Below, in pieces: positions 18,217 through 31,016 of a DNA stretch of 64,000 nucleotides (its first letter is position 1; each line of letters opens with the position of its first letter). This DNA comes from Aquisalimonas sp. 2447 (GTDB taxonomy: Bacteria; Pseudomonadota; Gammaproteobacteria; Nitrococcales; Aquisalimonadaceae): NCBI RefSeq assembly GCF_012044895.1, contig NZ_CP050695.1:2882501-2946500 (forward strand), in the 5' to 3' direction. The notes under the pieces are model-generated. The model ran no database searches, was not told the DNA's origin, and saw only the letters and a list, made by a program, of their open reading frames with translations. Both the position numbers and the translations under genes were made by a program.

Positions 18217-21172
18217 TCTCGGATTTCTGTCCGCAGTTGCTGTCGGCTACCTGCTGCTGCTGTTCCTGATCGCCTACATCACGGACCGGCAGTGGCTCCC
18301 GGTATGGCTGACCCGCAATCCGCTGGTCTATGTGCTGTCCTTGGGCGTCTACGCCACCACCTGGAGCTATTACGGCAGCGTTGGCTTCGCTCAGGATCAG
18401 GGAATCAACTACCTGACGATCTATCTGGGCGTCACCCTGGCGTTCGTGCTGACGCCGGTGCTGCTGATGCCCATCCTGCGGCTCACCCGCACCTACCAGC
18501 TCACCTCGGTGGCGGACCTGTTCGCCTTCCGCTTCAACAGCCAGCGGGTGGGCGTGGCGGTGACAGTGCTCATGCTGGCCGGGGTACTGCCCTACATTGC
18601 GCTGCAGATCCGCGCCGTGGCGGAATCCACCCAGGTTCTCACCCGGGAGTCCTCTCCGGAGGTGCTGGCGTTCTGGTTCGTGGTCCTGGTGACGATGTTC
18701 ACCATGATCTTCGGCGCCCGCCATGTCTCGCCCAGGGAACACCACGACGGCCTGGTGGCAGCCATCGCCTTCGAATCCCTGATGAAACTTGCCGCCCTGT
18801 TGCTGGTAGCCGGGGTGGCAGTTGCCATGGCCTTTGGCGGCCTGGGCGGCATGCAGGAGTGGCTCGCAGCCAATCCCGAACGGGTGGACGCGTTCTACGA
18901 GCCTGCCCGCCAGGGGCCCTGGGCGGGCCTGCTGATCCTGGCCTTCGCCGCCGCGTTCCTGCTGCCGCGGCAGTTCCACATGCTGTTCGCCGAGAACCAG
19001 AGCCCCGGCCACCTGAACGTGGCCAGCTGGGCGTTCCCGCTCTTTCTGCTGGTGCTGACACTGGTCATTCCGCCCATTCTGTGGGCGGGCCAGGTCCTGC
19101 AGCCGGGCACGTCGGCGGACTACTACATCCTCGGCATCTCCATGGCCAGCGGCAGCCCCGCCCTGGCACTGCTGGCCTACCTGGGGGGCATCTCCGCGGC
19201 CAGTGCCATGATCGTGGTCAGCACCCTGGCCATCTCGGCGATGACGCTGAACCACCTGGTCCTGCCCATGGCCGGACCACAGCCGCATCGCGACCTCTAC
19301 GGCGCGCTCCGCTGGGCGCGGCGCAGCGTCATGGTCGCGGTGATCGCCGCCGGTTACGGGTGCTATCTCCTGCTCGAACCCACCACCGGCCTGGTGGGTT
19401 GGGGGCTGATCTCCTTCCTGGCCATGGCGCAGCTGCTACCGGGTATCATCGGTCTGTTGTTCTGGCCTCGCGCCACAAGCCACGGTTTCCTCGCTGGCCT
19501 CATCGGCGGCTCGTCCGTATGGCTGTTTACCGTCATGCTGCCGCCGGTCACCGGCGACAGCACCATGGCCTGGCTGGGGCTCGCTTCCCCCGGGGACAGC
19601 GCGTTGGCGCATCAGTCCGCCACCTTCTGGTCCCTGAGCCTCAACGCGCTGCTGTTCGTGGTGGTTTCGCTGCTGACCCGTCCCGACGAGCGCGAACGCG
19701 AGGCGGCAGCCGCCTGCCGGGATCTCAACCCCTCGCTGCCGGTGGGGGATCTCCAGGCCCGCTCACCCAAGCAGTTCGTCAAGCGCCTGGCGACGGTGAT
19801 GGGCAAGACTGCGGCGCGCAAGGAAGTGGAGAAGGCAGTCCGGGAACTGGGGCTGAACTGGGAGGAATCGCGCCCCAATCACCTGCACGGCCTGCGCGCC
19901 CAGATCGAGCGCAACATCTCGGGCATGATGGGGCCGGTGCTGGCGCGCATGATCGTCGACGAACGGCTGCAGATGGATACCGAAAGCCGGACGGCCCTGG
20001 CGCAGAACGTGCGCCTGATCGAGGACCGGCTGGAGACATCGCGCACCAGACTTCGGGGACTTGCGGCGGAGCTGGACCGTCTGCGCCGTTACCACCGGCA
20101 GGTCATCGAAGACTTGCCCCTGGGGGTCTGTGCCGTGGCGCAGGGCGGCCGACTGGTGCGGTGGAACCCCGCTATAGCCGAGCTCACCGGCATCCCCATG
20201 GCGGATGTCATCGGCCGCCGCATGGATGAACTCCCGGGTCCCTGGGGGGCGTTGCTGGGCGAGTTCCTGGCCTCGGACGCCGATCACTGGCATCGCCAGG
20301 AGATCAATACCGACGGGTTGCCGCGCCGCTACAGTCTGCACAAGGCCACCGTCGAGGATCCGGGGCTGACCAGTCGCAGCGACGACACCGTGGTGCTGGT
20401 GGAAGACCTCACCGACATCTCGGTGCTGGAACAGGAACTCGCCCACAGCGAACGACTGGCTTCCATCGGTCGCCTGGCCGCCGGCGTCGCACACGAAATC
20501 GGCAACCCGGTCACCGGTATCTCCTGCCTGGCCCAGGAGCTGCGGGACGAGGAAACGGACCCGGAACGCAGCCACGCCATCGCCGAGGAGGTGCTCAACC
20601 AGGCCCAGCGCATCGACAACATCGTCCAGAGCCTGGTCCGCTATGCTCACGGCGGCGCGGGTAGTCAGCGCCCACCGGAGACGATCCATCTCCGGGCCAC
20701 GGTGGATGAGGCCATGCGCCTGACAACGCTGAGCCGCCGGGCCCGGTTCGTGCGCTTCGACAATGAACTGGACGAGCATCTGGCCATTACTGGCGATCCC
20801 CAGCAACTGGTCCAGGTATTCGTGAACCTGTTCAGCAACGCCGCCGATGCCTGCGCCGACCATGCCGAAGAGGCCGCCATTGGCATCACCGGGGAGCGCA
20901 GCGCCGGCGGCTGGATCACCGTGCGTGTCGCAGACAACGGCAGCGGCATCCCGGACGAGGTGCTGCATCAGGTTCTGGAACCCTTTGTCACCACCAAGCG
21001 ACCGGGTCACGGCACGGGCCTGGGCCTGCCGCTGGTCTACAACATCGTCCGCGAACACGGCGGCGAGGTCACCATCGCCAGCGACAGCACGGGAACCTGC
21101 GTGACCCTGAGACTGCGTGCGACAGAGACGGATGCCGACGACGGCACCGCGCTCCGCGAACACGCGGGATGA
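18206..21172 (+). CDS. cbrA: Sodium:solute symporter-histidine kinase fusion (CbrA-like)
   Basis: A protein of 988 residues. Residues 1 to about 500 are a sodium:solute symporter (SSF/PutP-type) unit with about 13 membrane helices. A coiled region, a PAS domain (about 630-745), a HisKA domain with phospho-acceptor His763 (GVAHEIGNPVTG) and an HATPase_c domain (DNGSGIPDEV, GHGTGLGLPLVYN) follow. The design is that of CbrA and CrbS, sensors that couple nutrient uptake or metabolic state to phosphorylation of a regulator. No receiver domain is present. The NtrC-type regulator follows after 27 bases and acs after that, suggesting control of carbon (acetate) use. Confidence 0.85.
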   Translation: MTLDLGFLSAVAVGYLLLLFLIAYITDRQWLPVWLTRNPLVYVLSLGVYATTWSYYGSVGFAQDQGINYLTIYLGVTLAFVLTPVLLMPILRLTRTYQLTSVADLFAFRFNSQRVGVAVTVLMLAGVLPYIALQIRAVAESTQVLTRESSPEVLAFWFVVLVTMFTMIFGARHVSPREHHDGLVAAIAFESLMKLAALLLVAGVAVAMAFGGLGGMQEWLAANPERVDAFYEPARQGPWAGLLILAFAAAFLLPRQFHMLFAENQSPGHLNVASWAFPLFLLVLTLVIPPILWAGQVLQPGTSADYYILGISMASGSPALALLAYLGGISAASAMIVVSTLAISAMTLNHLVLPMAGPQPHRDLYGALRWARRSVMVAVIAAGYGCYLLLEPTTGLVGWGLISFLAMAQLLPGIIGLLFWPRATSHGFLAGLIGGSSVWLFTVMLPPVTGDSTMAWLGLASPGDSALAHQSATFWSLSLNALLFVVVSLLTRPDEREREAAAACRDLNPSLPVGDLQARSPKQFVKRLATVMGKTAARKEVEKAVRELGLNWEESRPNHLHGLRAQIERNISGMMGPVLARMIVDERLQMDTESRTALAQNVRLIEDRLETSRTRLRGLAAELDRLRRYHRQVIEDLPLGVCAVAQGGRLVRWNPAIAELTGIPMADVIGRRMDELPGPWGALLGEFLASDADHWHRQEINTDGLPRRYSLHKATVEDPGLTSRSDDTVVLVEDLTDISVLEQELAHSERLASIGRLAAGVAHEIGNPVTGISCLAQELRDEETDPERSHAIAEEVLNQAQRIDNIVQSLVRYAHGGAGSQRPPETIHLRATVDEAMRLTTLSRRARFVRFDNELDEHLAITGDPQQLVQVFVNLFSNAADACADHAEEAAIGITGERSAGGWITVRVADNGSGIPDEVLHQVLEPFVTTKRPGHGTGLGLPLVYNIVREHGGEVTIASDSTGTCVTLRLRATETDADDGTALREHAG

Positions 21173-21199
21173 CAACAACACGGGAGGTGAAGCAGCGAC

Positions 21200-22543
<1,344 letters not shown>

Positions 22544-22553
22544 CGCCAGAACT

Positions 22554-22591
22554 GGTAACACTTGTCCCGGGCGGTGTTACCCAGAGTAACG
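22554..22591 (+). promoter_or_regulatory. Upstream activating site for the CbrB-like regulator
   Basis: GTAACA (22555-22560), 14 bases, then TGTTAC (22575-22580) form a perfect interrupted palindrome, and a third half-site GTAACG follows after 5 bases (22586-22591). I recall the Pseudomonas CbrB site as TGTTAC/GTAACA half-sites with a 14-base gap. It sits about 63 bases upstream of the sigma-54 promoter, a usual enhancer distance. Confidence 0.65.
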
Positions 22592-22642
22592 CCAACGGCG
22601 GCGTCGAGACCATAAGTCATTGACTCGTGGCGCGCGGTTCGA

Positions 22643-22658
22643 TGGCATGGCTTTCGCA
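22643..22658 (+). promoter_or_regulatory. Sigma-54 promoter of acs
   Basis: TGGCATG-gctt-TCGCA matches the -24/-12 consensus TGGCACG-N4-TTGCW at all but two positions, with the invariant GG and GC exactly spaced. Transcription would start near 22669, giving a leader of about 150 bases before acs. Confidence 0.65.
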
Positions 22659-22818
22659 GAACACGGAGCAGAGAAGACGCCACCACGGCGCCGGCGCACC
22701 GGCAACGCGCCGATGCGGGCGAGTGGTGCGCCGGCTGCTAGGCTTTCAGGAGAGTCGCCCAGAATACAGCGGCGGGCCATTGCAGTCCGCCGGTCATTCC
22801 TAGAGGAGGAGTTACTTC

Positions 22819-24756
<1,938 letters not shown>

Positions 24757-24765
24757 AGATGTCGC

Positions 24766-24797
24766 GGCGGATTCCGGATAACGCTCCGGAATCCGCC
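24766..24797 (+). terminator. Stable hairpin after acs
   Basis: A 12-bp inverted repeat (ggcggattccgg and ccggaatccgcc) with an 8-base loop begins about 10 bases after the acs stop. No T-run follows; the better terminator is at 24821. Confidence 0.45.
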
Positions 24798-24820
24798 CAC
24801 GCGGCTTTCCCGTCACTGAG

Positions 24821-24854
24821 AACCCGTCCGCGTCCGCGGTCGGGTTTGCTGTTT
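24821..24854 (+). terminator. Terminator between acs and the convergent SDR gene
   Basis: aacccgtccgcg and cgcggtcgggtt pair with one mismatch around a 2-base loop, then TTTGCTGTTT follows on the plus strand. It may act for both converging transcripts. Confidence 0.55.
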
Positions 24855-25626
24855 ACAACGACTTGACCAGGTGTCCGCCGTCCACCGGCAGCGCCACGCC
24901 GTTGACGAACGAACCGGCATCCGAGGCCAGCAGCAGTAGCGGGCCGGAGAGTTCGGACAGATCCCCCAGACGCTGGCTTGGAATCTGCTCGCGGACGTAG
25001 TGCTGTCCCTGCTCGGAGGCGAAGAAGTCCTTGTTCATCTCCGTCTCGAAGTACCCGGGGCAGATGGCGTTGACACGAATCTGGTACCGCATGAGTTCCA
25101 GCGCCATGTGCCGGGTCAGCTGCACCACGCCCGCCTTCGAGGTGGCATACATGGACTCCCCGAACTGCACACCCAGGCCGAGCAGCGATGCGATGTTGAC
25201 GATACTGCCCGGCCGCCCGGCCTTTTTCATGCGCTCGGCACCGGCCCGAGCGACCCGCCACACGGCCTTGAGGTTGGTGTCCATGACGTAGTCCCAGTCC
25301 GTCTCGGTGCTCTTGAGAAAGGAACGGGACTGGGCCACGCCGGCGTTGTTGACCAGCAGGTCCACCGTGCCGAAGGCCTCCTCGGCAGCATCAAATCCGG
25401 CCTGGACACTGTCCGGGTCCGTTACATCCATGGCCACTGCCCTGGCCTCTCCGCCGGCGGCGGCAATACCGTCGGTGAGTTCCCGCAGCCGCTCTACGCG
25501 GCGCGCGGCCACCACGACCCGCGCGCCGTTGCCGGCCAGCACCCTGGCGAAGTGGGCGCCCAGGCCGCTGGATGCGCCGGTCACCAGCGCCACGCGACCG
25601 CTGAGGTCAAAAAGGTGTTCGTTCAT
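24853..25626 (-). CDS. Short-chain dehydrogenase/reductase (SDR), FabG/gluconate-type
   Basis: A protein of 257 residues with the classical SDR order: TGASSGLG near residue 17, NNAG near 95, a serine in NIASLLG, the YATSK catalytic pair and a conserved C-terminal FVNGVALPVDGG. Length and C-terminus match the FabG-like group, such as 2-deoxy-gluconate or 3-oxoacyl reductases. The substrate is not known. The next gene upstream on the same strand ends 25 bases before it, so co-transcription is likely. Confidence 0.88.
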   Translation of the reverse strand: MNEHLFDLSGRVALVTGASSGLGAHFARVLAGNGARVVVAARRVERLRELTDGIAAAGGEARAVAMDVTDPDSVQAGFDAAEEAFGTVDLLVNNAGVAQSRSFLKSTETDWDYVMDTNLKAVWRVARAGAERMKKAGRPGSIVNIASLLGLGVQFGESMYATSKAGVVQLTRHMALELMRYQIRVNAICPGYFETEMNKDFFASEQGQHYVREQIPSQRLGDLSELSGPLLLLASDAGSFVNGVALPVDGGHLVKSL

Positions 25627-25650
25627 GTGTCTCTCCCCCGTATGTGTTGT

Positions 25651-27321
25651 TCAGTCATCCTGCACGGCCGGCCGGAACCTCGCCGAGCGCAGGCGGTTCA
25701 GCACCGCCATGAGTTCCTGCAGCCGCGGACGCACCAGATCGCCGTCGGGACGACGGGTCAGCGCCTCCCAGGGCTGCGCCAGGTAGGCGCGGAACCACCC
25801 AGGCACATCCTCCAGCCCCAGCAGCCCTTCTGCGCCGGGTGCCGGAAGCAGTATACCGATGGCGCGCACCTGGGAGGCGTCCACCAGCTGTTCCAGGGCG
25901 CGCAGGTCAACCACGTCGTCCCCGAACTCCAGGGCGTCCATGCCCCGCGCCTTGATCCGCCGCTTGCCGCGCCGACCGGCGGGGTCCAGGGAGCGCGTAT
26001 CCAGGGTCCGCGGATGCGGCCGCTCCAGCGGCTGCGCAGCTTCGGTGCTGCGAGTGGTCCGATGTTCCCGCGCGATGCGGTGGGCCTCGGTGGTGACGTC
26101 CCGCGGCTGATAATCGTGCATCTGGATGACCGTGTCCGCGGCACCGAAGTAATCCCCGGAACCGCCCATGACCAGCACCGTGGAGACACCAAGCCGGTCC
26201 CGCAGCTCGGCAATGCGGTCTACGAAGGGGGTGATGGGTTCATCGCGCTTGGCCACCAGGGCCTGCATGCGGGCATCCCGGATCATGAAATTGGTGGCGG
26301 AGGTATCCTCGTCCACCAGCAGCGCGCCTGCTCCTAGCTCCAGCGACTCCTGCAGCGCCGCTGCCTGACTGGTGGAACCGGAAGCGAGCTCCGTGGAGAA
26401 CGCCCGGGTGGACTTGCCGAAGGGCAGTTCATTGATGAACGGTGACAGATCCATGGCGTGCACGGCGCGCCCGTCCTCGGCACGGAGCTTGACCGCGTCA
26501 CCGGTGGCAACCACCCGCTCGCGCCCGTCGCCGGGGACGTGATCGTAAACACCGTACTGGATGGCACTCAGCAACGTGGACTTGCCGTGGAAACCGCCCC
26601 CGACCACCAGCGTGATCCCGGCGGGCACACCCAGCCCCGTCACCGTGCCGGCATTGGGCGCCTCCAGGTCGACGGCGAGCGGCTCCGGCACATGCAACGG
26701 CACCGCGTTTTCCAGGGGGCGGTCGTCCACGCCGGAGCGCCGTGGCAGGCAGGCACCGTCGGCGACGAAGGCCACCAGGCCGCGCATCGCCAGCGCTTCC
26801 CGCAGCGCGACCTGGTCCTCGACGGTATCGCAGTGATGGGCGAGCGCCGCCTCATCCCGCTGTTCCGGGCGCAGTGCGCGCCGCACCACCCGCGGCAGCG
26901 TCCGGCAAAGCAGCTCCCGCGCCGTCTTGCCCAGGATGGTGCGCCCCTTGGCCGGCAGGTTGACGGTGAAACGCACCTCCACGCCGGCCTCCGTAAACAG
27001 GACCGAGGTACGATCGAGGACCGTCTGCCGGCCGGCATCGATGCCCACCTCTTCGGTGTCCCGGGCCGCCTGGCGGAAAGCGCGGCCGAGCCAGTCCCTG
27101 GCAGCAACGGCCCGGGGCGCCGGTTCGCGGGCACGATCAGGCAAAGCGATCTCGCTCCACGGCATAACCACGCGCAGACGTGACGGACTCGCGAACGGAT
27201 CCCCCTGGACGTGATCCACCAGCAGGCGGAAATCGTCGAATGCATACTCGCCGGTGATTTGCCGGTACGCCTTATAGCCCTTGCCGTCGATACCCAGCAA
27301 CAGGGACTGCAGCCGCTTCAT
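25651..27321 (-). CDS. Predicted ATPase of the ABC class (ABC_ATPase family)
   Basis: A protein of 556 residues from the ABC_ATPase family of stand-alone, soluble ATPases whose role is not known. The start MKRLQSLLLGIDGKGYKAY at 27321 is the usual family start. The nucleotide-binding loop is GGGFHGKSTLLSAIQYGVYD, and the Walker B-like DEDTSATNFMIRD is characteristic. There are no membrane segments and no permease nearby, so transport is unlikely. A basic region (GRRGKRRIKARG) near residue 440 might bind nucleic acid (inference). Confidence 0.85.
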   Translation of the reverse strand: MKRLQSLLLGIDGKGYKAYRQITGEYAFDDFRLLVDHVQGDPFASPSRLRVVMPWSEIALPDRAREPAPRAVAARDWLGRAFRQAARDTEEVGIDAGRQTVLDRTSVLFTEAGVEVRFTVNLPAKGRTILGKTARELLCRTLPRVVRRALRPEQRDEAALAHHCDTVEDQVALREALAMRGLVAFVADGACLPRRSGVDDRPLENAVPLHVPEPLAVDLEAPNAGTVTGLGVPAGITLVVGGGFHGKSTLLSAIQYGVYDHVPGDGRERVVATGDAVKLRAEDGRAVHAMDLSPFINELPFGKSTRAFSTELASGSTSQAAALQESLELGAGALLVDEDTSATNFMIRDARMQALVAKRDEPITPFVDRIAELRDRLGVSTVLVMGGSGDYFGAADTVIQMHDYQPRDVTTEAHRIAREHRTTRSTEAAQPLERPHPRTLDTRSLDPAGRRGKRRIKARGMDALEFGDDVVDLRALEQLVDASQVRAIGILLPAPGAEGLLGLEDVPGWFRAYLAQPWEALTRRPDGDLVRPRLQELMAVLNRLRSARFRPAVQDD

Positions 27322-27361
27322 CGCGCCTCCATGAACGGGAATCGATAGTCCGCGACGGGTG

Positions 27362-28027
27362 TCACGCGTGGCGGCGCAGCCAGTCCAGGCGCTGGGCGAA
27401 ACGCTCTCGCCATGACTCGGCCAGAGTCTCCAGCTCGGCAAGAAATTCCAGGTGCTCGCGGTCCGGCCGGGTCTCGTTGCGCAATGCCCAGAGGCGGGCC
27501 AGCGTGTACCCATGGTCGGCCACCTCCACGCGCTCGGCCACGTCACCAGGGCCAACGTAACCCGGCTCCAGCACCCGATAGAGCCACCCCGAACGCCCGG
27601 ACTCCGCAATGTGACGGGCCAGCTCCGGGACACCGAGGCGATGGCTCACCTTCCAGCAGGGCTGCCGGGGCTGGCTGACTTCCACCAGAGCGGTGCCCAT
27701 GCGGAAAACGTCACCAACATGCACGTTCCGCTCGGTGAGGCCGCTGGTGGAGATGTTCTCGCCCAGAACACCCGGGCGCAGCATGGCACTCGCCTCGGCG
27801 AAAAGCGCGCCCCAGGTGGCGTAGTGCTCGGCGGGATAGTGGCTGAGGGCGCGATCCGGGCCGCCATGGGCCTTGGGGTCACCCTGGTGATCATCCTCCA
27901 GGCCAGCATCGTCCACGGCCACCGCCTCACGCACGGGCTCCTTGTAGATGCCGGTGGGCCGGCCGTCACCTTCCATCTGGTGTATCTGCCCCTGGAACAC
28001 ACCCGTGATGGTCACCATGTCTGTCAT
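27362..28027 (-). CDS. MOSC domain protein, YiiM type
   Basis: A protein of 221 residues, close to E. coli YiiM (about 224). The MOSC core is visible: a conserved GDPKAHGGPDRALSHYP stretch, LGENISTSGL, and the conserved cysteine in QPRQPCWKV. A C-terminal 3-alpha domain follows (AESWRERFAQRLDWLRR). MOSC proteins bind the molybdenum cofactor; YiiM reduces N-hydroxylated bases such as 6-N-hydroxylaminopurine. The start at 28027 has a GAGAGGG ribosome site. Its frame ends 40 bases before the ABC-class ATPase gene starts. Confidence 0.88.
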   Translation of the reverse strand: MTDMVTITGVFQGQIHQMEGDGRPTGIYKEPVREAVAVDDAGLEDDHQGDPKAHGGPDRALSHYPAEHYATWGALFAEASAMLRPGVLGENISTSGLTERNVHVGDVFRMGTALVEVSQPRQPCWKVSHRLGVPELARHIAESGRSGWLYRVLEPGYVGPGDVAERVEVADHGYTLARLWALRNETRPDREHLEFLAELETLAESWRERFAQRLDWLRRHA

Positions 28028-28107
28028 GCTCGCCCTCTCCTGCACAGGATCGACAACCCCTGCAAGGCTACAACGGCAGCTCGCCTTTTCGGAAGTCAAG
28101 CCAGGTC

Positions 28108-30708
28108 TCAGTGGTTCGGCACCACGGGTTCGGCCCGCAGACACTCGGCGACCGCGGCGGGGTCAAGCGGACGGTGGAAGTAGAACCCCTGCAGTGTCTT
28201 GCAGCCCAGGGCACGAAGCCGCTCGGCCTGCTCCCGGGTCTCCACCCGCTCGGCCACCACGTTGAGGCGCAGCGCCTGGGCCATGGCAATGATGGTGCGG
28301 ACGATTTCCTCGTCCTCGGGGCTGAGCAACATGGCATCAACAAACGAGCCGTCGATCTTGAGTTCGTCGATGGGCAAGCGCCGCAGATAGGCCAGGCAGG
28401 AGTACCCGGTGCCGAAATCGTCGATGGCGAAACGCACGCCCAGCTCCCGCAAGCGCCGCATGCGACCGACCACGGCATCACCCTCATCGGCCAGCAGGCT
28501 CTCGGTGACCTCCAGCAGCAGCGTGGACGGCGGCAGCCCCGTTTGCTCCAGCACCCGGGCGACGATGGCTTCGAACTCCGGATCGTGAAACTGGCGAACG
28601 CTGACGTTGATCGCCAGTGACGGCAGGTGGCGATCAGGGTGGCCGCGATGCCACTGCGCCAGCCACTGGCAGGCGTCGCGCAGAATCTGGGCGCCCATGG
28701 GCCGGATCAGTCCGGACTGCTCGGCGATGGGGATAAAACGTGCCGGTGAGACGGAGGCGCCGTTGTGCTCCCAGCGGGCCAGCACCTCCAGGGAGCCGAT
28801 CCGGCCCTCGCCATCCACCAATGGCTGTAGATGGAAATGCAGGTCACCGTTGCCCACCGCCTGCCGCAGACCCTGCTCGAGTTGCAGACGTTCGCTGGTT
28901 TCCTCCTCCATCCTCGGGGCGAACCAGGCAACCCGGTTGCCACCATGGTGGCGCGCCTGTGCCACGGCAATTTCCGCGCGGGTCAGGAGTCTGGAATCAG
29001 CAGCTCCGTGGCCGCCGGCATCCACAGCCCCCACGCTCACACCGGACTGCACCATCACCCCACCGACCTCCACCGGATCCGCAAAGGCGCCGCGCAGACG
29101 TTCCGCCTCATCATGCAGGTCCGCGACACCATCACCCGCCGCTCCCTCCGCTCCCAGCAGGACGGCGAACTCGTCGGCGCCCACCCGGGCAAGCATCAGC
29201 GCCTCGGGTGCCAGTGCCCGCAACCGCGCTGCCTGCGCCTGCAGCAGGGAATCGGCCACCTCATAGCCCATGCCTTCGTTGACACGCCGGAAACCGTCCA
29301 GATCCATCACCAGCAAGCCCCGTATGGCATCACCTCCGCGCTCGTACCCGTCGTGCTCCAGCCGGGCCAGCATGGCAGCGCGATTGGGCAGCCCGGTGAC
29401 TCGATCCTCGAAGGTCAGCTGACGAATCCGCTCTTCCGCTTCGCGGTGCCAGGTCACGTCCAGGAAGCTGCCCACGTACCTCGCTTCGCGGTCCCTGGCG
29501 CGGTCAAGCGCCGTGACGCTCAACCGGAACAGCCGCTGTTCGCCGTTCTGGTTGCGGGCACGGACGTCCCCGTTCCAGTGCCCGTCTCGAGCCAGCGTGG
29601 CCTGAATTTGCCGACGCACTTCGCCACCGTTGTAGCCACCCAGGAGCAGGCGCAGACCATGCCCCTGCACTTGTTCTGCCGGGTAGCCTGTCAGGCGCCG
29701 GAACGCGTCGTTGACACGGATGAACCGGTACTCGCCATCCAGGATCATGATGGCCGCGTGGGTCTCGAACGCCAAAGCCGCCAGGCGCGTTTCTTCCTCG
29801 GCGCGCAGGCGCTGTACCTCCAGGCGAACGCGCCCGGCCACGTGCTCCAGCGTCCGGCGCACTGCCCCGGCGGGACCCAGCGGCCAGCGCCCGGTCACGG
29901 CCAGCAGGCCCAGGACCTCCCCGGCATCATCATGCAGGAGCACTCCGGCATAGCTCTCCGCCTGCACGGCCACCAGCATGTCGTCTTCAGGGAAACGTTC
30001 CCAGGCATGGTGATTGATTATGCAGGACTCGCTCCGGACCACTTCAGCGCACGGCGTCCCGGCCAGGGGATAACGATCGAAATCGACACGGTGGTGACGA
30101 GCCGCGCTGGCGAGAACCACCGCGTCGCGCCCATCGATGGTCGCCACCAGGGCCGCCTCCCCACCCAGCACGGTGCGGATGCTCTCCAGCAGGTGATCCA
30201 GTTGCGACCAGCCGTCATTGCCGCCGGAAGGACAAGACGCCATCCGATCCATGTAGCGACGAACCAGCGTCTCCTCAGTCACCTCCCGGATCAACGAGAA
30301 ATATCCGGCCACGTCGCCGCCGTGGTCGCGCGTGACCAGGTGCAGCCAGTCACACCATACCGGGACGCCATCGCCACGGCGGCTGCGCGCCAGGTGCTGC
30401 ACATGATCCACCTGGCCGCTGCGCAGTTGTTCCGCGACGGGTATAAACCCTTTGCGGTCCCGCTGCCTGAGCAGGAGTTGCTCGGCATGCATGTCCACGA
30501 GAGCCACCGCCGGGTAGGCCAGCATGCGGCATGCCGCCTGGTTGCAGCGGCGTACATGAAAGTCGGCAGTCCACTCGATCCAGCCGATGGAGCTGTGCTG
30601 AAGGTAGCGACGCAATCCTGCCGGATCCCCGCGCGCATCCTCCGCCGCGGCAATCGCAGGCAGTTGCTGATCTCTCGACGTCCCTGACGCCCCGCGTGCT
30701 CCCATCAA
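28108..30708 (-). CDS. PAS-GAF-PAS-GGDEF-EAL cyclic-di-GMP signalling protein
   Basis: A soluble protein of 866 residues: an N-terminal PAS (about 30-145), a GAF-like region (about 175-310), a second PAS (about 320-430), then GGDEF and EAL domains. The GGDEF signature is GADEF (ARVGADEFAVLL), lacking one glycine, so cyclase activity is doubtful. The EAL domain has EVL in place of EAL but keeps the key residues (NVSVRQF, EVTESLL, DDFGTGYS, ELKIDGSFV, AERVET), so it is probably an active phosphodiesterase. No membrane segment is present. The frame may begin at a later ATG. Confidence 0.88.
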   Translation of the reverse strand: MMGARGASGTSRDQQLPAIAAAEDARGDPAGLRRYLQHSSIGWIEWTADFHVRRCNQAACRMLAYPAVALVDMHAEQLLLRQRDRKGFIPVAEQLRSGQVDHVQHLARSRRGDGVPVWCDWLHLVTRDHGGDVAGYFSLIREVTEETLVRRYMDRMASCPSGGNDGWSQLDHLLESIRTVLGGEAALVATIDGRDAVVLASAARHHRVDFDRYPLAGTPCAEVVRSESCIINHHAWERFPEDDMLVAVQAESYAGVLLHDDAGEVLGLLAVTGRWPLGPAGAVRRTLEHVAGRVRLEVQRLRAEEETRLAALAFETHAAIMILDGEYRFIRVNDAFRRLTGYPAEQVQGHGLRLLLGGYNGGEVRRQIQATLARDGHWNGDVRARNQNGEQRLFRLSVTALDRARDREARYVGSFLDVTWHREAEERIRQLTFEDRVTGLPNRAAMLARLEHDGYERGGDAIRGLLVMDLDGFRRVNEGMGYEVADSLLQAQAARLRALAPEALMLARVGADEFAVLLGAEGAAGDGVADLHDEAERLRGAFADPVEVGGVMVQSGVSVGAVDAGGHGAADSRLLTRAEIAVAQARHHGGNRVAWFAPRMEEETSERLQLEQGLRQAVGNGDLHFHLQPLVDGEGRIGSLEVLARWEHNGASVSPARFIPIAEQSGLIRPMGAQILRDACQWLAQWHRGHPDRHLPSLAINVSVRQFHDPEFEAIVARVLEQTGLPPSTLLLEVTESLLADEGDAVVGRMRRLRELGVRFAIDDFGTGYSCLAYLRRLPIDELKIDGSFVDAMLLSPEDEEIVRTIIAMAQALRLNVVAERVETREQAERLRALGCKTLQGFYFHRPLDPAAVAECLRAEPVVPNH

Positions 30709-31016
30709 TCGTCCCCACCAGGCAGTGTCCCGAGCCCCGGATAACCATGATCATCATGGATCCCGGGCGGGAAGGGTATTCCGGGATTACTGTCTGATCA
30801 TCGATGCGATCTTGTTATTCTTTCCCAGAAGCAATGATAGGTCCTGTCTTCCGGCACCGATGTGACGCAGTTCCGGTTGTGGCAAATGGGGTTGGCGGGA
30901 CTCACCGGGGCATGAAGCAACTCCCGGATGGCACACCGGCCGCCCCGGGGCTCGGCAGACCCACGGGAAATGGGTAGCATGGCGGACCGAACCCCGAGGA
31001 AGCGACGACCCGGCGC
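30709..31016. other. Divergent intergenic region with no recognisable feature
   Basis: This 308-base gap separates two divergent genes. I found no tRNA, hairpin with T-run, clear promoter hexamers or credible short gene. An open frame at 30798-31022 on the minus strand lacks a ribosome site and family features. Confidence 0.5.

Noticed and set aside
22544-22818. A CrcZ-like small RNA gene between the regulator and acs
   Set aside because: The position and control elements fit, but there are no repeated AANAANAA motifs and no terminator before acs, so an acs leader is more likely.
28831-30687. 618-residue open frame on the plus strand across the GGDEF-EAL gene
   Set aside because: Antisense to a gene with recognisable PAS, GGDEF and EAL domains.
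30709-31016. A riboswitch upstream of the nuclease gene or the GGDEF-EAL gene
   Set aside because: No conserved core of a c-di-GMP, cobalamin or other riboswitch class could be recognised.
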